A stretch of 64,000 bases of DNA from Hevea brasiliensis. Its lineage: Eukaryota; Streptophyta; Magnoliopsida; Malpighiales; Euphorbiaceae. This document shows positions 47,608 to 60,041 of this stretch, one piece after another. The translations under genes and the position numbers were made by a program. Positions within the stretch are counted from its first letter, which is position 1; each line of letters begins with the position of its first letter. The stretch lies in contig NC_079510.1 in the NCBI RefSeq assembly GCF_030052815.1, positions 9,309,375 through 9,373,374 of the forward strand. The letters are read 5' to 3'. The notes beneath the pieces are model-generated. The model was not told the origin of the DNA and made no database searches. It saw nothing but the letters and a program-made list of their open reading frames with translations.

Positions 47608-48518
47608 ATTGGGTCAAGGTCAGATGTGGATAAACAAGAGTCCTTAAACACAATTAATAATATTTGCTTGTTGGCAAATATGGCATTCCTCACATCTCTT
47701 CCTTTAGCATGCAAGCTTAATTTTCTCTCCCCTCTTTCCGCACAACTCTCCTTTTGTGCCGAAGTTTCACCTTTTTCAAGCACTCTTGGAATGTTTTCTT
47801 TACTCTTTTTTCTTTCCTCACAACCACCCTTGTCTTGCTCACTCACAACATTTTCAGTCAATTTCTTTTCACTCCTTCTTTTCTTCTCTGCTCTCTTTTC
47901 AGCCACTCTTGATTTTACCTCACCCATTGCTTGCTTAAGCCTTGTTTGGTCTTCATAAATCTGTTTTGGTGTCATAGGTGCCAAAATGATTTTCCTTCCA
48001 TTCATTTCAAAAGAATACCTATTTTTATACCCATCGTGGATCACCTTTCTATCAAATTGCCATGGTCAGCCAAGTAGTAAATGGCCAGCTTGCATTGGAA
48101 CCACGTCACACATAACCTCATCTTGATACTTTCCTATTACAAAGGAAATCAACACTCGTTTTGTTACTTTCACCTCACCGCATTCATTCAACCACTGCAA
48201 TTTATAGGGTCTAGGGTGTTTCAAAGTCCTCAACCCTAATCTCTGCACCAAAATAGTACTAGCAACATTGGCACAACTTGCCCCATCAATGATGACACTA
48301 TAAGCTTTGTCTTGGATAAGACACCTTGTATGGAAAATTGTTTCTCTTTGCAATTCATCACCAACATCCTCCTTTACTTGAGTATTTAATGCTCTCATAA
48401 TCACTAGAGCACTTCCTTCAGCAGCATATTCTACCTCTGCATCCTCCTCCCCTGAAGATGTGGAATCACTCACAATTTCCTCCTCCATTTCTATCTCACC
48501 ATTTTCTCTCATGACCAT
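47608..48518 (-). pseudogene. Protease and linker of the 7.7-kb element
   Basis: The protease has VIIDGASCANVAS with the catalytic Asp in D-G-A form, then LGLRTLKHPRPY and VVPMQAGHLLLG. A TGA (likely from CGA) interrupts it at 48063-48065. A 100-residue Lys/Glu-rich linker follows (about 47660-47930), containing many KRRSEKK-like stretches. A one-frame shift near 47610 separates this from the reverse transcriptase. Confidence 0.82.
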
Positions 48519-48536
48519 GACTCTCTTGTTAGGGCA

Positions 48537-49611
48537 TTAAGAAGCTATGTGTCCATTGCCCAAACACCTAAAACACTTCACATCTCTATTTCGGGTAGTA
48601 GTTGCAACCTCCTTTCCTTTACTTTCTACAAATTTCTTCTCCACCTTCTTTTCCTTATCCTTATTTTTCTTATAGTTGCTAACAGCCTTTTCCCTATCCT
48701 CCTTCTTCCAGTTAGACTTCCAAGATGAAGAAGTACCTGCATTTCCTCCAAATTTTGACTTGCTTTTAAGTTGCCTTTCTACCTTCATAGCCATGTGAAC
48801 CATATCCTCCAACTCAACATCGTGATGTAACTCAACAATATGAGCAATCTCCTTGTTTAGCCCATTCAAGAATCTAACCATGGTGGCTTCTCTATCCTCC
48901 TTCACATTTGCTCTAATCATAGCAATTTCCATTTCTTTATGATAATCTTCAACACTTTTAGAACCTTGAGTCAATCTTTGTAACCTCTGATGTAGCTCTC
49001 TATAGTAATGACTAGGAACAAATCTCCTTCTCATTATAGTTTTCATCTCACCCCAGGTTGCAATTGATTGCTCATAATTTCTCCTTCTACTAATCAACAC
49101 TCAATCCCAGCATACCAAAGCATAATTAGTAAATTCTACTGCTGCTAACTTTACTTTCTTCTCCTCTGAATATTGATGATAATCAAAGACAGCTTCTACC
49201 TTCCTTTCCCATTCTAAATACACATCCGGATCATTTTTCCCTTGGAAAGAAGGGATGCTCATTTTAATACTTTTGATATTGTCATCTACCCTATTCCTCT
49301 CTTTCCTCTCTTCTTATCCTCCTATCACCATTCCTCCCATCTTCATCTCTTCTCTCATACCTACCCCTCCTAGGTCTTTCAACCTCAAAATCATAGTTAT
49401 CAACCTCATCTTCATCAGATTCAACTATTGGAGGTATAAGATCCCTCCTATTTGGCCTTCTCTCATTTTTCCTATCTCTTTGCTCCAATCTTTCCAAGCT
49501 ATCTATGATTCCATTGCACACAACATTCATTCTTTCAAATTGTTGTCTGACAGCCTGCATGTAGAATGGATTTTCACCTTCTCCCTCACTACCATCACCC
49601 CTTCTAGACAT
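48537..49611 (-). pseudogene. Gag of the 7.7-kb element
   Basis: It starts MSRRGDGSEGEGENPFYMQ (49611) with an Arg/Glu/Asp-rich head. A break near 49290 and a stop at about 49100 split it from the main gag domain (WGEMKTIMRRRFVPSHYYRE, LTQGSKSVEDYHKEME, VRFLNGLNKEIAHIVELH). The zinc knuckle reads CFRCLGNGHIAS, then a TAA at 48534-48536 falls exactly before the last Cys of CX2CX4HX4C, probably from CAA. The downstream frame continues CPNKR into the protease region. Confidence 0.86.
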
Positions 49612-51009
49612 GTTTTTAGACCTGCAAGAAAATGGTTAGTGTAAAGAAAACACCTCACTCACTCCCTTACGTGTTTACACTCAACAGGGGACACTCCACT
49701 AGTGTTTAACTCAACAAGGCTTTTTCCCTCTTATGAACTCACCACTCTGTGCCTTTTACCTCTCTTGGCTATGTCCACAAGTTCTTATTAAACTCAAGTA
49801 ACTCAAACTAAGACTGTACTCACAAAAATTTAACACACAATAAAATTCTTGAACGTGACGGATCAAAACGAGTAATCAAGAAAGCAATAATGTGACTCAA
49901 GAAGTCAAGAAAAGCAAAGCTCAAGTATGGAAATGTAATGCAATAAGGAATCAAGAAAGAAGACACCAAAAATAAAAAAGTAGTAAGCTGGAAAAGAGAC
50001 AACCTAAAGAAGTGATATCAAGCTTAAATATCCAAGTTTGCCACCAACTTATCACAATTACTAGCAGTTCACACAATACACCAAGAATTGCATAAATTTA
50101 AGATAACCAAGCAAACGAGTGTATTTTGATCTAAAATTGAAAAGGCAAATGCAATCCAATACTGACTAATTGCTGCTAGAATTTTAGGCTTTTCTTGACA
50201 GGATTACAATGTAAACCAAATTTAATCGTGTCTGCCGCAAAATTTTGGTTCCCCACACAAACGATTAAATTTAGAGCTGAGATTTAATTTGAGAATAGCT
50301 CAAATGTGGCACAAAAAACCTGTAAATTTTTAGGAATTTCTGGGCTGATTTGCAATGTGAACTTAATTTGATCGGGTCTACCACAAAATTTTAGTTCCCC
50401 ACACAAACGGATGAATTTTAAGCTGAAATTTAATTTGGGAGCTACTGAAGTGGGGAATAAACACCTGATAAATTTTCAGAAATTTCTAGGTATATTTGCT
50501 ATGTAAACTTAATTTGATTGATTTTGCTGCAAAATTTTGGTTCAATAGGCAAACAATATCAAACAACCCCCAAAATTTACACCCAACGTCTTAAACACAC
50601 CCAAATAATGCTGGTAAAGTTTCAGGCCTAATAGGTAAGTTGAACTCAATGACCCAAATAATCTCTCATGCTTGATGTCAAAATGAAGGAAGCAAGATGG
50701 ATAGCTAGAATAATGGCTTTGGCATGATTAACCCAAAACCCTAAGACAAACTCAACAAAACAAATTTTTAAACAGACAAGTCATACTAAACCCCAAGAGC
50801 CAATTTCAGTCAAGCATACAATGAACAAAAATGTGAATAACAGAAACACAATAAGAAGCAAAACAAGGTTTAGCAAGAAAGAACCAGATGCAAGATGAAG
50901 AAGAAGAAACAAATATGGAAATAGAGCCAAACAGCAAATATGAAAAAGGTAACAAACACACAAAGAATAAGAAGCAAATAAAGAATCTACCTTGTTTGGA
51001 CGTCCCTTT
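49612..51009 (-). other. Long untranslated leader of the 7.7-kb element
   Basis: About 1.4 kb separates the primer-binding site from the gag start. No recognisable coding sequence is seen. It holds a tandem array described separately. Confidence 0.7.
50207..50551 (-). repeat. Tandem array with 146-bp period in the leader
   Basis: Units begin at 50207, 50353 and 50499, exactly 146 bp apart, each opening CAATGTAAAC or a close variant. All three contain a TTTAAT-to-TTTGAT block and CAAAATTTTGGTTC; the first two also share CCCCACACAAACG. The third unit is partial, and about 30 bp of a fourth precedes 50207. Confidence 0.82.
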
Positions 51010-51021
51010 GCTCTGATACCA
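51010..51021 (-). promoter_or_regulatory. Primer-binding site of the 7.7-kb element
   Basis: The minus strand reads TGGTATCAGAGC, four bases from the LTR at 51026. Confidence 0.92.
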
Positions 51022-51025
51022 AAAC

Positions 51026-51846
51026 TGATGTGAACCTTCAAGTAATTGGTAACTTGAAAACCCACATTCAAGGATTAAAGGAACAATATGGAAAGCACCA
51101 AATCAAGATGTATGAATTTGATTCTTTGAACCAACACAATCAGATTGCTGTGTAATTCAAAGAAAATATCAGAAATGGGATTCTTGACCTAATTCATATG
51201 GAGAATGAATAAACCAAGAATATTATGCACATTAAACCTTGCAAGATAGAAATCTCAGCAAGTTAATGAGCTTCACAAGAACAAAGGCAATAACCAATTT
51301 ACTCACTAAAGGAGCAGAAACAATCTTCATTAATATTCAAAGTGTGTCCTCCACTCTCTCATTACACTTGTATTTATAGTCTCTTGGCTCCAAAGCTAAA
51401 GAAAAAAATATCTCTACTTTAATAACAGCTGCAAGGAGCTTTAAGTCCAAACAAAAATTAATCTATCAAAAGTCTAAAAACTCCTTACAAAAAGTAAATT
51501 TAATACAGCAGCAAATAAGGGCATTTAAGTCCAAAAGAGAGGTGGTTATAACAGCAAGGAATATTCTTTCAAAAAGGTGCCAGCAGATGCATGTACATGG
51601 GTTGGGTCTGGTACATGCATGTCCACAGTTTATTCTATGTAACCTGATGCTCCACATGACACCTGGTCACTTCCAAGCTTAATTTTCATCAAATTTAATC
51701 CTTTATAATTTTCTTCATGCCATTCCAGCTTATAATCCTTGCTCCTTAAGATTTCACAAATTAAATTCTGAAGTGATTTAGCTCTAGCTCTAGTAATTGG
51801 ACCTTGGATGAAATCCTTTGGTGTGGATGTAGCTTGATTCTCATCA
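51026..51846 (-). repeat. 5' LTR of the 7.7-kb element (821 bp)
   Basis: It matches 44146-44966 along its whole length with about 14 differences. Its outer edge TCATCA is followed by the CAATT duplication. Confidence 0.92.
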
Positions 51847-53067
51847 CAATTTGATTAACGTTAGGCCCAGATGTGAAGTATAATATTTTGGAGGAGACTT
51901 TTCTAATTATTTTGTGGAAGAAATTAGAGAGCTTGTACATGTCAAAGTTATTCACAAATCGTTTGTAATTAAAGGAGTTGTACCAACTCAGAATGGATGA
52001 AGGGACTGATGTGAGGGATCACTTTAATGTTTTTAATAAATTAATAACCCAATTGGCTAATTTTGGTGCGAAGGTTGATAAAGAAGATAAAGCTCTCTTG
52101 CTTTTAACCTCTCTCCCACAATCTTATAAAAGCTTAGAGACAGTCTTAGTAGTTGGGAAGGAGACTTTAAAGACGATGGAGGTTATCGCAGTTATCTTGG
52201 ATGATGATAAGTTCAAGATAACAGGTAGTAGTAATGAAGGTGGAGCTTTTGTTGCTAGTCCTAATCATGATAGAAGCAATCCACGTGGAAACAATTAGAG
52301 AAAAAAAATAGTAGATCGAGTTCGAGACCACGAGTAGACCTTAAAGATAGAGATTGCTACTACTATCATGAGAAAGGACACATTCAATACCATTGTATGA
52401 AGATGAACACATTCAATATCATTGTATGAAGATGAAGGAAGATTTTGTAGAGTTTAAACAATTCAAAAAGAGTCGTGGAAAAGAAAAAGAAGGAGCTGCT
52501 ACAATTGCAATGGATAATGGTATTGATGGTGAATGTTTAAATGTAAATAATGATAAGGAAAAGGCAAAAGATCCATTACAAGATAAGTGATTAATGGATT
52601 CTGCTTGCCTATTTTATATTTGCTCAAAGGAGTGGTTTGATGTGATTAGAGAGAAGAAAGGAGAAAAAGTGAAGCTACCAAATGGGAGCAAGATGGAAGT
52701 TAAAGGTGTTGGAAGAGTAAAGATCAAGGTGCATGGCGATCGAGTAAAAGTGTTTGATGAAGTGAGATTTGTTCCTAAATTTGAAAAAAACTTAATTTCC
52801 TTAAGTAAACTGGATTCTTTGGGTGATGGTTGTTCAATTTATGGTGGAGTCATGAGAGTTAGATGAGGTGCTTTTGTGATTATGAAGGGTGAGAAGATTG
52901 GTGCAAAGAATCTTTACAAATTGAAAGAAAATACATTGATTGGAAGAATGCAAGTTAAGGCAAAAGGCAACATCAACAATCAAGAGTGCAAGGAAGTACC
53001 TAAGAACAAATTGACTTTTGCAGAAATTGTGAAGACTAATTCCATTTGACTTGGAGGTGGAGATTAT

Positions 53068-54706
53068 TGTTGTGCACCGCGAAAGCATGTAAATAGTAAA
53101 GAAACAAAGCAAACACACAAAATAATAATATTTAAGTGGTTCACCTTCTCAATATAGGGTTGCATCCACGGGCATGCCATCTTCCACTCTCAACAATATA
53201 ATCTTCTGTCACAAGCTCAAAGCTATACTATCCATAAACTCAATTACACCCAAGAGAACCAACACTACATAACTGCTCATAATAAATACATTAGTTTCCT
53301 CTCAATCTCTTCTAGACATAACTCAATATATTTACTATTACAACTACTGCACCACAAAGGGTGTCTTTAACTACATGGGTAAGAGCCCTCTTATCAATGG
53401 ACAATAATTCCTTCCTCTTGAGTTTTATTCCCTTTCTCCACCTTAGGCCAAAGCTTCTTTCCCTCCACGGGACTGCAATGAGTAGAAGCCCCTCACCAAT
53501 AGGCAAAGCCACTCTCCATGGCCAAAACCACTCTCTTCAATGGGCAAAGCCAAATAGCCTCTCCACCATTCTTCTATTTATAGTGTTAATTCACTCAATT
53601 CTAATTTGATTAGGAGTCCTACTCAATTTAGGAATAACAGTAAAATACTCCATTCTATTGAAAAATATTTCTCCCACTCAAAGTAGGAAAGGGTTTTCCA
53701 AATCAACTAGAATTTTGAGTCATAAATAATAATCTCCACCTTGACACAAAATTCATCAACCATTTCATACCTCAAATTCTTGGGTGTTATCAAATCATCA
53801 ATTATTCATGCTTAAGCTTGATTCCTTTAAGTCTTTAATTTTTTAATCTTAATCTTGGGTGTAACTTGCTTATTTCTTCAAAAAATCTTCGATTCATCAA
53901 CTATCTTAATTTTGCATTAAGAGCTCCACCTTAACTTTAGCTTTCCATCATCACCATTATTGCATGTGTAACTTTTCAGATGTCGCAACGGCTCCACCTT
54001 AAACCAAAACTCACAAGATCAACCCCATGCTCTGATACCAATTGTTGTGTACTGTGAAAGCATGTAAACTATAAAGAAACAATGCAAACACACAAAACAA
54101 TAATATTTAAGTAGTTCACTCTCTCAACATAGAGCTACATTCATAGGCATGCCATCTTCCACTATCAATAATATAATCATCCATTATAAGCTCAAAGTTA
54201 TACTATCCATAAACCCAATTACATCTGAGAGAATCCACACTACATAACTATTCATAGTAAATACATTAGTTTCCTCTCAATCTCTTCTGGACATAACTCA
54301 ATATATTTACTATTATAACTACTACACCATAAAGGGTGTCTTTAACTACATGAATAAGAGCCCTCTCATCAATGGACAAGAATTCCTTCCTCTTGAATTC
54401 TATGCCCTTTCTCCACCTTAAGTGAAAGCCTCTTTCCTTTCATGGGACTACAATGGGTAGAAGCCTCTCATCAATAGGCAAAGCCACTCTCTTTAATGGG
54501 CAAAGCCAAATAACCTTTCCACCATTCTCCTATTTATAGTGCTAATTCCCTCAATCCTAATCTGACTAGAAATCTCACTCAATTTAGAAGTAACACTAAA
54601 ATAAGAGTTCTACTCTATGTAGGAAATGTTCCTCTATTCTATTGAAGAATATTTCTTTCACTCAAATTAGGAAAGGGTCTTTCAATTCAATAAGGATTTT
54701 GGATCA
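53068..54706 (-). mobile_element. Miniature LTR element (TRIM-like), 1.64 kb
   Basis: Two direct LTRs (53068-53722 and 54043-54706) begin TGTTGTG with a GAAAGCATGTAAA block and end GTCA or ATCA. The 320-bp interior holds only a polypurine tract (minus-strand AAGGTGGAGATTATT, about 53727-53741), a tRNA-Met primer-binding site (minus-strand TGGTATCAGAGC, 54029-54040) and two further AAGGTGGAGC repeats. No protein is encoded, so it must borrow enzymes. No matching duplication flanks it: ATTAT on the left, TCAAT on the right. Each LTR contains repeated GGGCAAAGCCA-type motifs. Confidence 0.82.
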
Positions 54707-54880
54707 TCAATATAACAAAAATAAACATAAGTAATGAAATAAATGATATATTATATATACTTTTATATGTAATTACTATTATCTTAATTAAATTTATATT
54801 ACTTATATAATTTATTTTTATGAATTTTTTTTTTAAATATTTGAGCCTCACCTCGCTTAGACACATGTCTGCGCCTAAGT
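54707..54880. other. AT-rich spacer with a GCGCCT scrap
   Basis: A T/A-rich run is followed by GCCTCACCTCGCTTAG...GCGCCTAAG at 54844-54879, similar in flavour to the GC-rich scrap at 21630-21780. No gene is seen. Confidence 0.45.
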
Positions 54881-57800
54881 TATAACACCCCTTACCCAAT
54901 CTACAGTGTAGCTGGGCAAGGAATGCTACATTCTGTGCCAAAGCACCTTATCTTATCTTACTTTATTCATTACTAATTCTCATTCCATTGTATTAATGCG
55001 CAAATCTTAAATGGAGAAACTGATGGAGTTTCCCCTTAATTATTAACAATTAGCAAATAACCACTTGTTAAAAACCTCATCAGAACTTTAAATTCACATA
55101 TCTCCAATCATTTTATAATATCAAATCATACTCATTTTCAAACCATAAATTTATGTTCTGTTGTATGTTGATTCACATTCATTTCCAACATAACATTTAT
55201 ACATGAAATGTTCAAACTTAATAATTTACATCATATATAAAAGTAATATATAAATTTATAGTTTACATTACATGCCTAATGTTTAATTACAATGTCCAAA
55301 AGAGAAGATAAAATAGCTAGTGGACCCTACCAAATGCACTACTGGATGAGAAGGTGACACAATCACACACAAGTGCAGATCCGATCTCAACACTTCCAGA
55401 CTACTGTCTATTGTGTTTTCTCCTTATCTCCTGTATCTACGCATGGCAAAAATTAACATGCTAAGCATAATGTTTAGTGGTGTAATAATAATATAAAAAT
55501 AAGCTAAGTAATTAAAAATAATGAATTCATGTCTATATTATCATAGGAAATGCATTTTAATAACTATTTGGATTATACTTATTTTGTTAATCCTTTGATT
55601 TATTTATTTATTATTTAATTGTCATATCTCATTTAAGTTCCCAAATAACCTATAACAGACTGACTGGACTAGATAAATAGGTAATCTAGCACTGGGTACT
55701 AAGAACCTTGGGCTGTCACACCCTCGGTCACATAGTGTCTGCTAGGTATGCAACAGAATGGCTAAAAAGCCATAACAGCAATCAGGCATAAAGCCATGTC
55801 TATCAGAAAACAACAGAATGGCTAGAAGCCATAAATCACAAAATGTCATTAGAAGCCATAAATCACAAAATGGCATAAAGCCATAAGTAGTACTGCCAGT
55901 CAGAACCCTATTGGCATGCCAACGTATCCAAACCAATCATAAAACTAGGCATGCATGGGCACCTTAGTACCTTAAGTATTGTTCTTTACATTATGTTATT
56001 GCATTTACTATTCATTACGCGATTCATGCTAAATCTTGATCATGCCATTCATAATGGGAACGTAAGCTCCAAATTCATATTCATCCCACAGTTCAGTTCA
56101 TCAAGCTATTAGCATTAATTGCCAACCATAATTCAAGTTATTTTAGGAGTATTTCAAAATTTTCAAAATTTGTAACTTACGTTCACTATTACATTAGGCC
56201 AATCTATAATGGAAATTTGACCTCACTTTCTTCATCAAAGTTATTCCTTAATGTGTTAACTTTAATTCCATGTTTGAATCACTCAATTTGGAGTTTTATA
56301 GCTCAAGATATGATCAATTTACCAAGACTGGTTCACTGACCCTTTGTTATTCTAGAACCTGGCAGATTCTGGAACCTCACTTTGTCCAGCCATTTGGACA
56401 AGCTACAATCATATTTTGGCCTAATGTTCTTCATATAAGTTATCCCCTATGTGTTCTGGTCACATAGGTTTAAGAATCACTAATTTTCAAGCTATGTAGG
56501 ATGAGTTATAATAATTTAACTGGCTTGGACTCAAGAACTCTATACATTCAGGATTCCATATTTCAGGTCAGTGTTTACAACTCACATTTAAGGTCCTTAT
56601 CCTTAGATTTTGGGTAGAGTTTTTTAATCAAAGTTGTAGCCCTATTTCTTATATTTCCAAAACAGTTTGGCTCACCTCCATTGGAGTTTCCTACTAGGAG
56701 TTATGGTCTTATTATCATTGTGATGTCAATTGGTCAATTGCTCAGGTGTGGGAATTTCCAAACTGGGAATTCTTGAATTCGCCTAGCAAATTCCCTAAGT
56801 TGCATTCGGTTCTGTGTTTTGGTCAAAACACAAAAATTATAGTTCTAGATCTTATGAAGATTTTGGCTATTGAATCACTACATTTGCAATTTTGGAGACT
56901 GAGTTATGATATTTTTACCATAACTAGTCAGGTACCCTGAAATTCAGAATTTCAGGTCAGGTTTAGTTCTGTTAGATTTACTGACCTAAATTTGTGTAGC
57001 AATTTAGTTGAGTTGGAGACAAAACTAGGCTCTAAGTTCCTCTTACGAAATGTTCTCCTATGTTTTATCTTTCCATTGGTTCAAGAATTAGCTCATTTGG
57101 AGCTTCCTACAATGAGTTATGCCCATATGAACTTTTACTGTTTACAAGGTCATTTTTCCAGGTCCAACATTTGGTACCTGGATTCAAGCCAATTTTAGGG
57201 CATTCTAAGAATAGTTTCTAGATAGGGTCTCTTCATGAAAATTGTGACATTATGTCTAAGGTTTAACTTCCAATTGGCCTTACACCAATTAGAGCAATAT
57301 AGCTCTACTTATGGCTGCCTAAACATGCTAAACTCAAGTCCATAATTCCTTGCACATAAATTGCACTTCCAATTGCTCAATTCAACCCAACAACCAACTT
57401 CATTTCATGGTCAAACTACATCAAATGGTTAAGAATTGACCTCAAGAGTGTCAATTTTAGATCACAACACAAAATCCCCAAATTTGGTTGAAAACCCTAG
57501 CTATACAATTTCTCATCTTCATACAACACATACAAATCCACTTCTAATTAATGTCTACACACCAAATACCATTGCTAAGCAATTTAAATCAATCAAAACC
57601 ATCAAAACCATCATTCCCTTAAGGCTGTTGAAATTTCATCCCTCCATAAATTCATCATTTTCTTACATTTTCATGCAATATGAACTCCATTCAACATACC
57701 AACAATAATTAAAGAAATGAGGAAGGTAGTACTTGCACTAACCTCTCTTGACCCAACTTTGACTTACCAAAACTTCAATTTCTTTACTTTTCTTAGCTGC

Positions 57801-58231
57801 CAAACACTTCCTCGAAGCCTAATAACTAATTTTTGTGTTGGGAACATGGGGTTTTAGGTGAGATTTCAAGAGAGAATGAAGGAAGAAGAAAAAAAAAAAA
57901 AATGGAGGTCCTCCTATGGTGATGGTTCGGCTGAAAGTAAAGGAAGGAGAAGATAACTTCTTCTTCATTTAATTAGTTTTTGTCTCTTATATAATTATGT
58001 GTCTACATATAATTAGCTTGAATTTTAATTAGATTTAATTAATTTAATTATAATTATAACATTTCTTAATATTTCATCCATATCCCTTTAATGTTTCCAT
58101 AACACTTACTGATCTTTTAATTCAATTTCAACATTTTTTTCAATCTCACACAATTTATTTGATATTTTGGTCCAAAGTGAACTCTGGATGTCAAATGACC
58201 AAAATGTCCCTCATCGGGTTATAATCAATCT
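54881..58231 (-). mobile_element. Giant LTR, truncated, sister subfamily of 6986-11006
   Basis: On the plus strand it begins TATAACACCCCTTACCC, the mutated inverse of the solo LTR end (GGGTAAGGGGTGTCA at 14446-14460), and shares CTACAGTGTAGC. It ends abruptly at about 58231, after CCCTCATCGGGTT, which corresponds to about 410 bp inside the relatives' LTR start, so that end has been lost. The minus strand has a donor-like GAG|GTTAGT at 57743/57742 and an acceptor-like GCGTAG at about 55437. Confidence 0.8.
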
Positions 58232-58239
58232 TTTTTGAT

Positions 58240-60041
58240 AATTACGTTTAAGTTTAAGGAGCGGAAGCATGGTGATTAGTTCTTTAGAGCATTAAATTTC
58301 AAAAAATTTCCTTTTAGGGTTACATGCATCATACCACATCTCATATGTGCCTAATTAATTTCAATGCTCAATTGCATATTAAAACACTTGTAATATGTAT
58401 TAGGATCTATGTTTGTTATTCAAGATTATGAATTAACAAATTAATTCATTTAAACCCTAGTTTAAAAGAGGAGTTAGAGCAGTAACCTCTTTGATGCACT
58501 ATGGATGTGATTGGCACCTTTAGGAAGCACCTAGGACCCCAAGTGTTGTCCCTCTAGCTTGTCCACACCAAGATCACCAATGGGCAGCCCCCAATTTGCT
58601 TCTCGAGCCTTTGCCAACCAATTATAAATTGGGTTTTTTGTCTTTAGAGAGGTAGTATGTATGTATAGAACACTAGAAACAATTTCTAGCAATTTTAATT
58701 CAAAGAAGTTTGGGCAATTCTCTTTGAATTGATGAGAAAAGAAGAAGAGTTCAAACATTTGAGTCAAAATTTAATTTATTTGAATGTGATTCAAATCTGA
58801 ATTTTTAAATTTATTTGAATGATAATCAAATCTAAATTTTTAAATTTGTTTGAATGAGATTCAAATCTAAATTTTTTAGTTGAATATGAGATATTCAATT
58901 TAATTTTAGTATGTATGTTTTATTTAATTGTTAAATGGTAATATGTATGATGGATGATCATGGACAATAAAAGACCAATGTGATTGGATATATTTCTTTT
59001 ATTTTTCTTTGGGTTGTAAAATAATTAATTTTATTTTTGGTGGCAAATATTATAAGTGTTGTAATAATTTAGGTTGTAATTTCATTTATTTAAGGACTTT
59101 AAAGTCCATATTCTTATAAATTCACCTTGGTATGCCAAGGATTACAATGTAATTGGATTGCAAGAAGATCCAGGAGGTTAAGAGCATTGGTGGGACCAAT
59201 GGGAGAAAATCAACATCAAGTGTTGATTATGTACTCTTTCAGCAACTCTTGTAAAATGAATGAATGAAATGCACCTATGAATGCCCTGATTCAATTCTTG
59301 GTGGCTCAGAATTGAATCCCTTAGAAAGTCCATGATCATACAATATTTATTATTTATCCATTTATGCATGAGATGTATGGGAATGTATGCAAGTATATGA
59401 TATATGCATGCTAATGGGATGATGTGCAAAGTGAGAATATAATAGTAATTAAGCCGACCACTAAATCTTCCAAACAAATGATTAAGTTGGAAATGGTATA
59501 ATTAAAGTAATTATATCATGGGCCCTCCATTGAGGCAATTATTTTAAGAAATTTTAAATACTTGCATGTGATGTATTTAATTTAAGAGATTTTATTAAGA
59601 ATAATTGTTAAGCATGAGATATTGCAAATATGTAAATAGTTGATGGCCAATAATGGATTTGCCTGAGGACATTAAAATTATTTGCATGTTTACTGGCTTA
59701 ATGGGATCAACTTAACTAATGCAAGATAAATCAATAATGGATGTGCCTAAGATTTTGAGCATTAAGGGCTAGATAAATGAATGAACCTCACATGAGATAT
59801 GATGGACAAGGAGTTGCTCACTTATAGTTTATTGTAATTCCAATAAATGGATGTGCCTGAGGATGATCAATAAGACTATAAGAATTCAATCACCCACTAG
59901 AAATCTATCCAACTAGGATTTCTGTTTTCTACTTTGGAAGTGTAGGATTCACCAAGTTAGTGGGAGGACCAATTTGATTAAAAGACCATAATCATTTTGG
60001 TTAATTACTTAATACATTTACTAATTAATTTTCTATTAATA
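58240..60041 (+). other. Presumed LTR and leader of the second copia element
   Basis: No coding sequence is visible. Three ~35-bp tandem units lie at 58779-58882. Three spaced copies of AATGGATGTGCCTGAGGA-like sequence begin at about 59651, 59736 and 59846. No matching 3' LTR is in the window because the element is interrupted at 61680, and I could not place an LTR end or a tRNA-Met primer site with confidence. Confidence 0.45.
58779..58882 (+). repeat. Three ~35-bp tandem units
   Basis: Each unit is TTTGAATG followed by an ATTCAAATCTAAATTTTT-like run. The units differ at a few positions. Confidence 0.8.

Larger units (their letters stand above)
44146..51846 (-). mobile_element. Full-length minus-strand Ty3/gypsy element, 7.7 kb, target-site duplication CAATT
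   Basis: Two 821-bp LTRs (44146-44966 and 51026-51846) differ at roughly 14 positions by eye, so they are about 98 percent identical. CAATT flanks both sides (44141-44145 and 51847-51851). Order on the minus strand: LTR, primer-binding site, long leader, gag, protease, reverse transcriptase, RNase H, integrase, polypurine tract, LTR. The reverse transcriptase resembles chromoviral (CRM/Galadriel-like) sequences, but I see no chromodomain, so the clade stays open. It is the youngest complete element here yet is already broken by stops and shifts. Confidence 0.93.
43954..53055 (+). pseudogene. Copia gag and protease remnant, split by the Ty3/gypsy element
   Basis: The first part (43954-44145) reads FEVEPFDGKNNFSLW and WEELQQRIVST, typical of the copia gag (UBN2-type) start. 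It resumes at 51852 with LTLGPDVKYNIL, LWKKLESLYMS, YQLRMDEGTDVRDHFNVFN and LLTSLPQSYKSL. Next come a knuckle-like YYYHEKGHIQYHC, the protease start MDSACLFYICS (catalytic D-S-A in place of D-S/T-G) and FVPKFEKNLISLSKLDS. The coding part ends at about 53050, next to a GGAGGTGGAGATTA polypurine tract. Integrase, reverse transcriptase and RNase H are missing entirely, so this was a shortened element even before the insertion. Stops occur at several points, for example TGA at the split site. Confidence 0.8.

Noticed and set aside
47626..47958. Ser/Phe/Leu-rich plus-strand frame
   Set aside because: It is the complement of the Lys/Glu-rich linker in the 7.7-kb element. The composition is what antisense of AAR/GAR codons gives.
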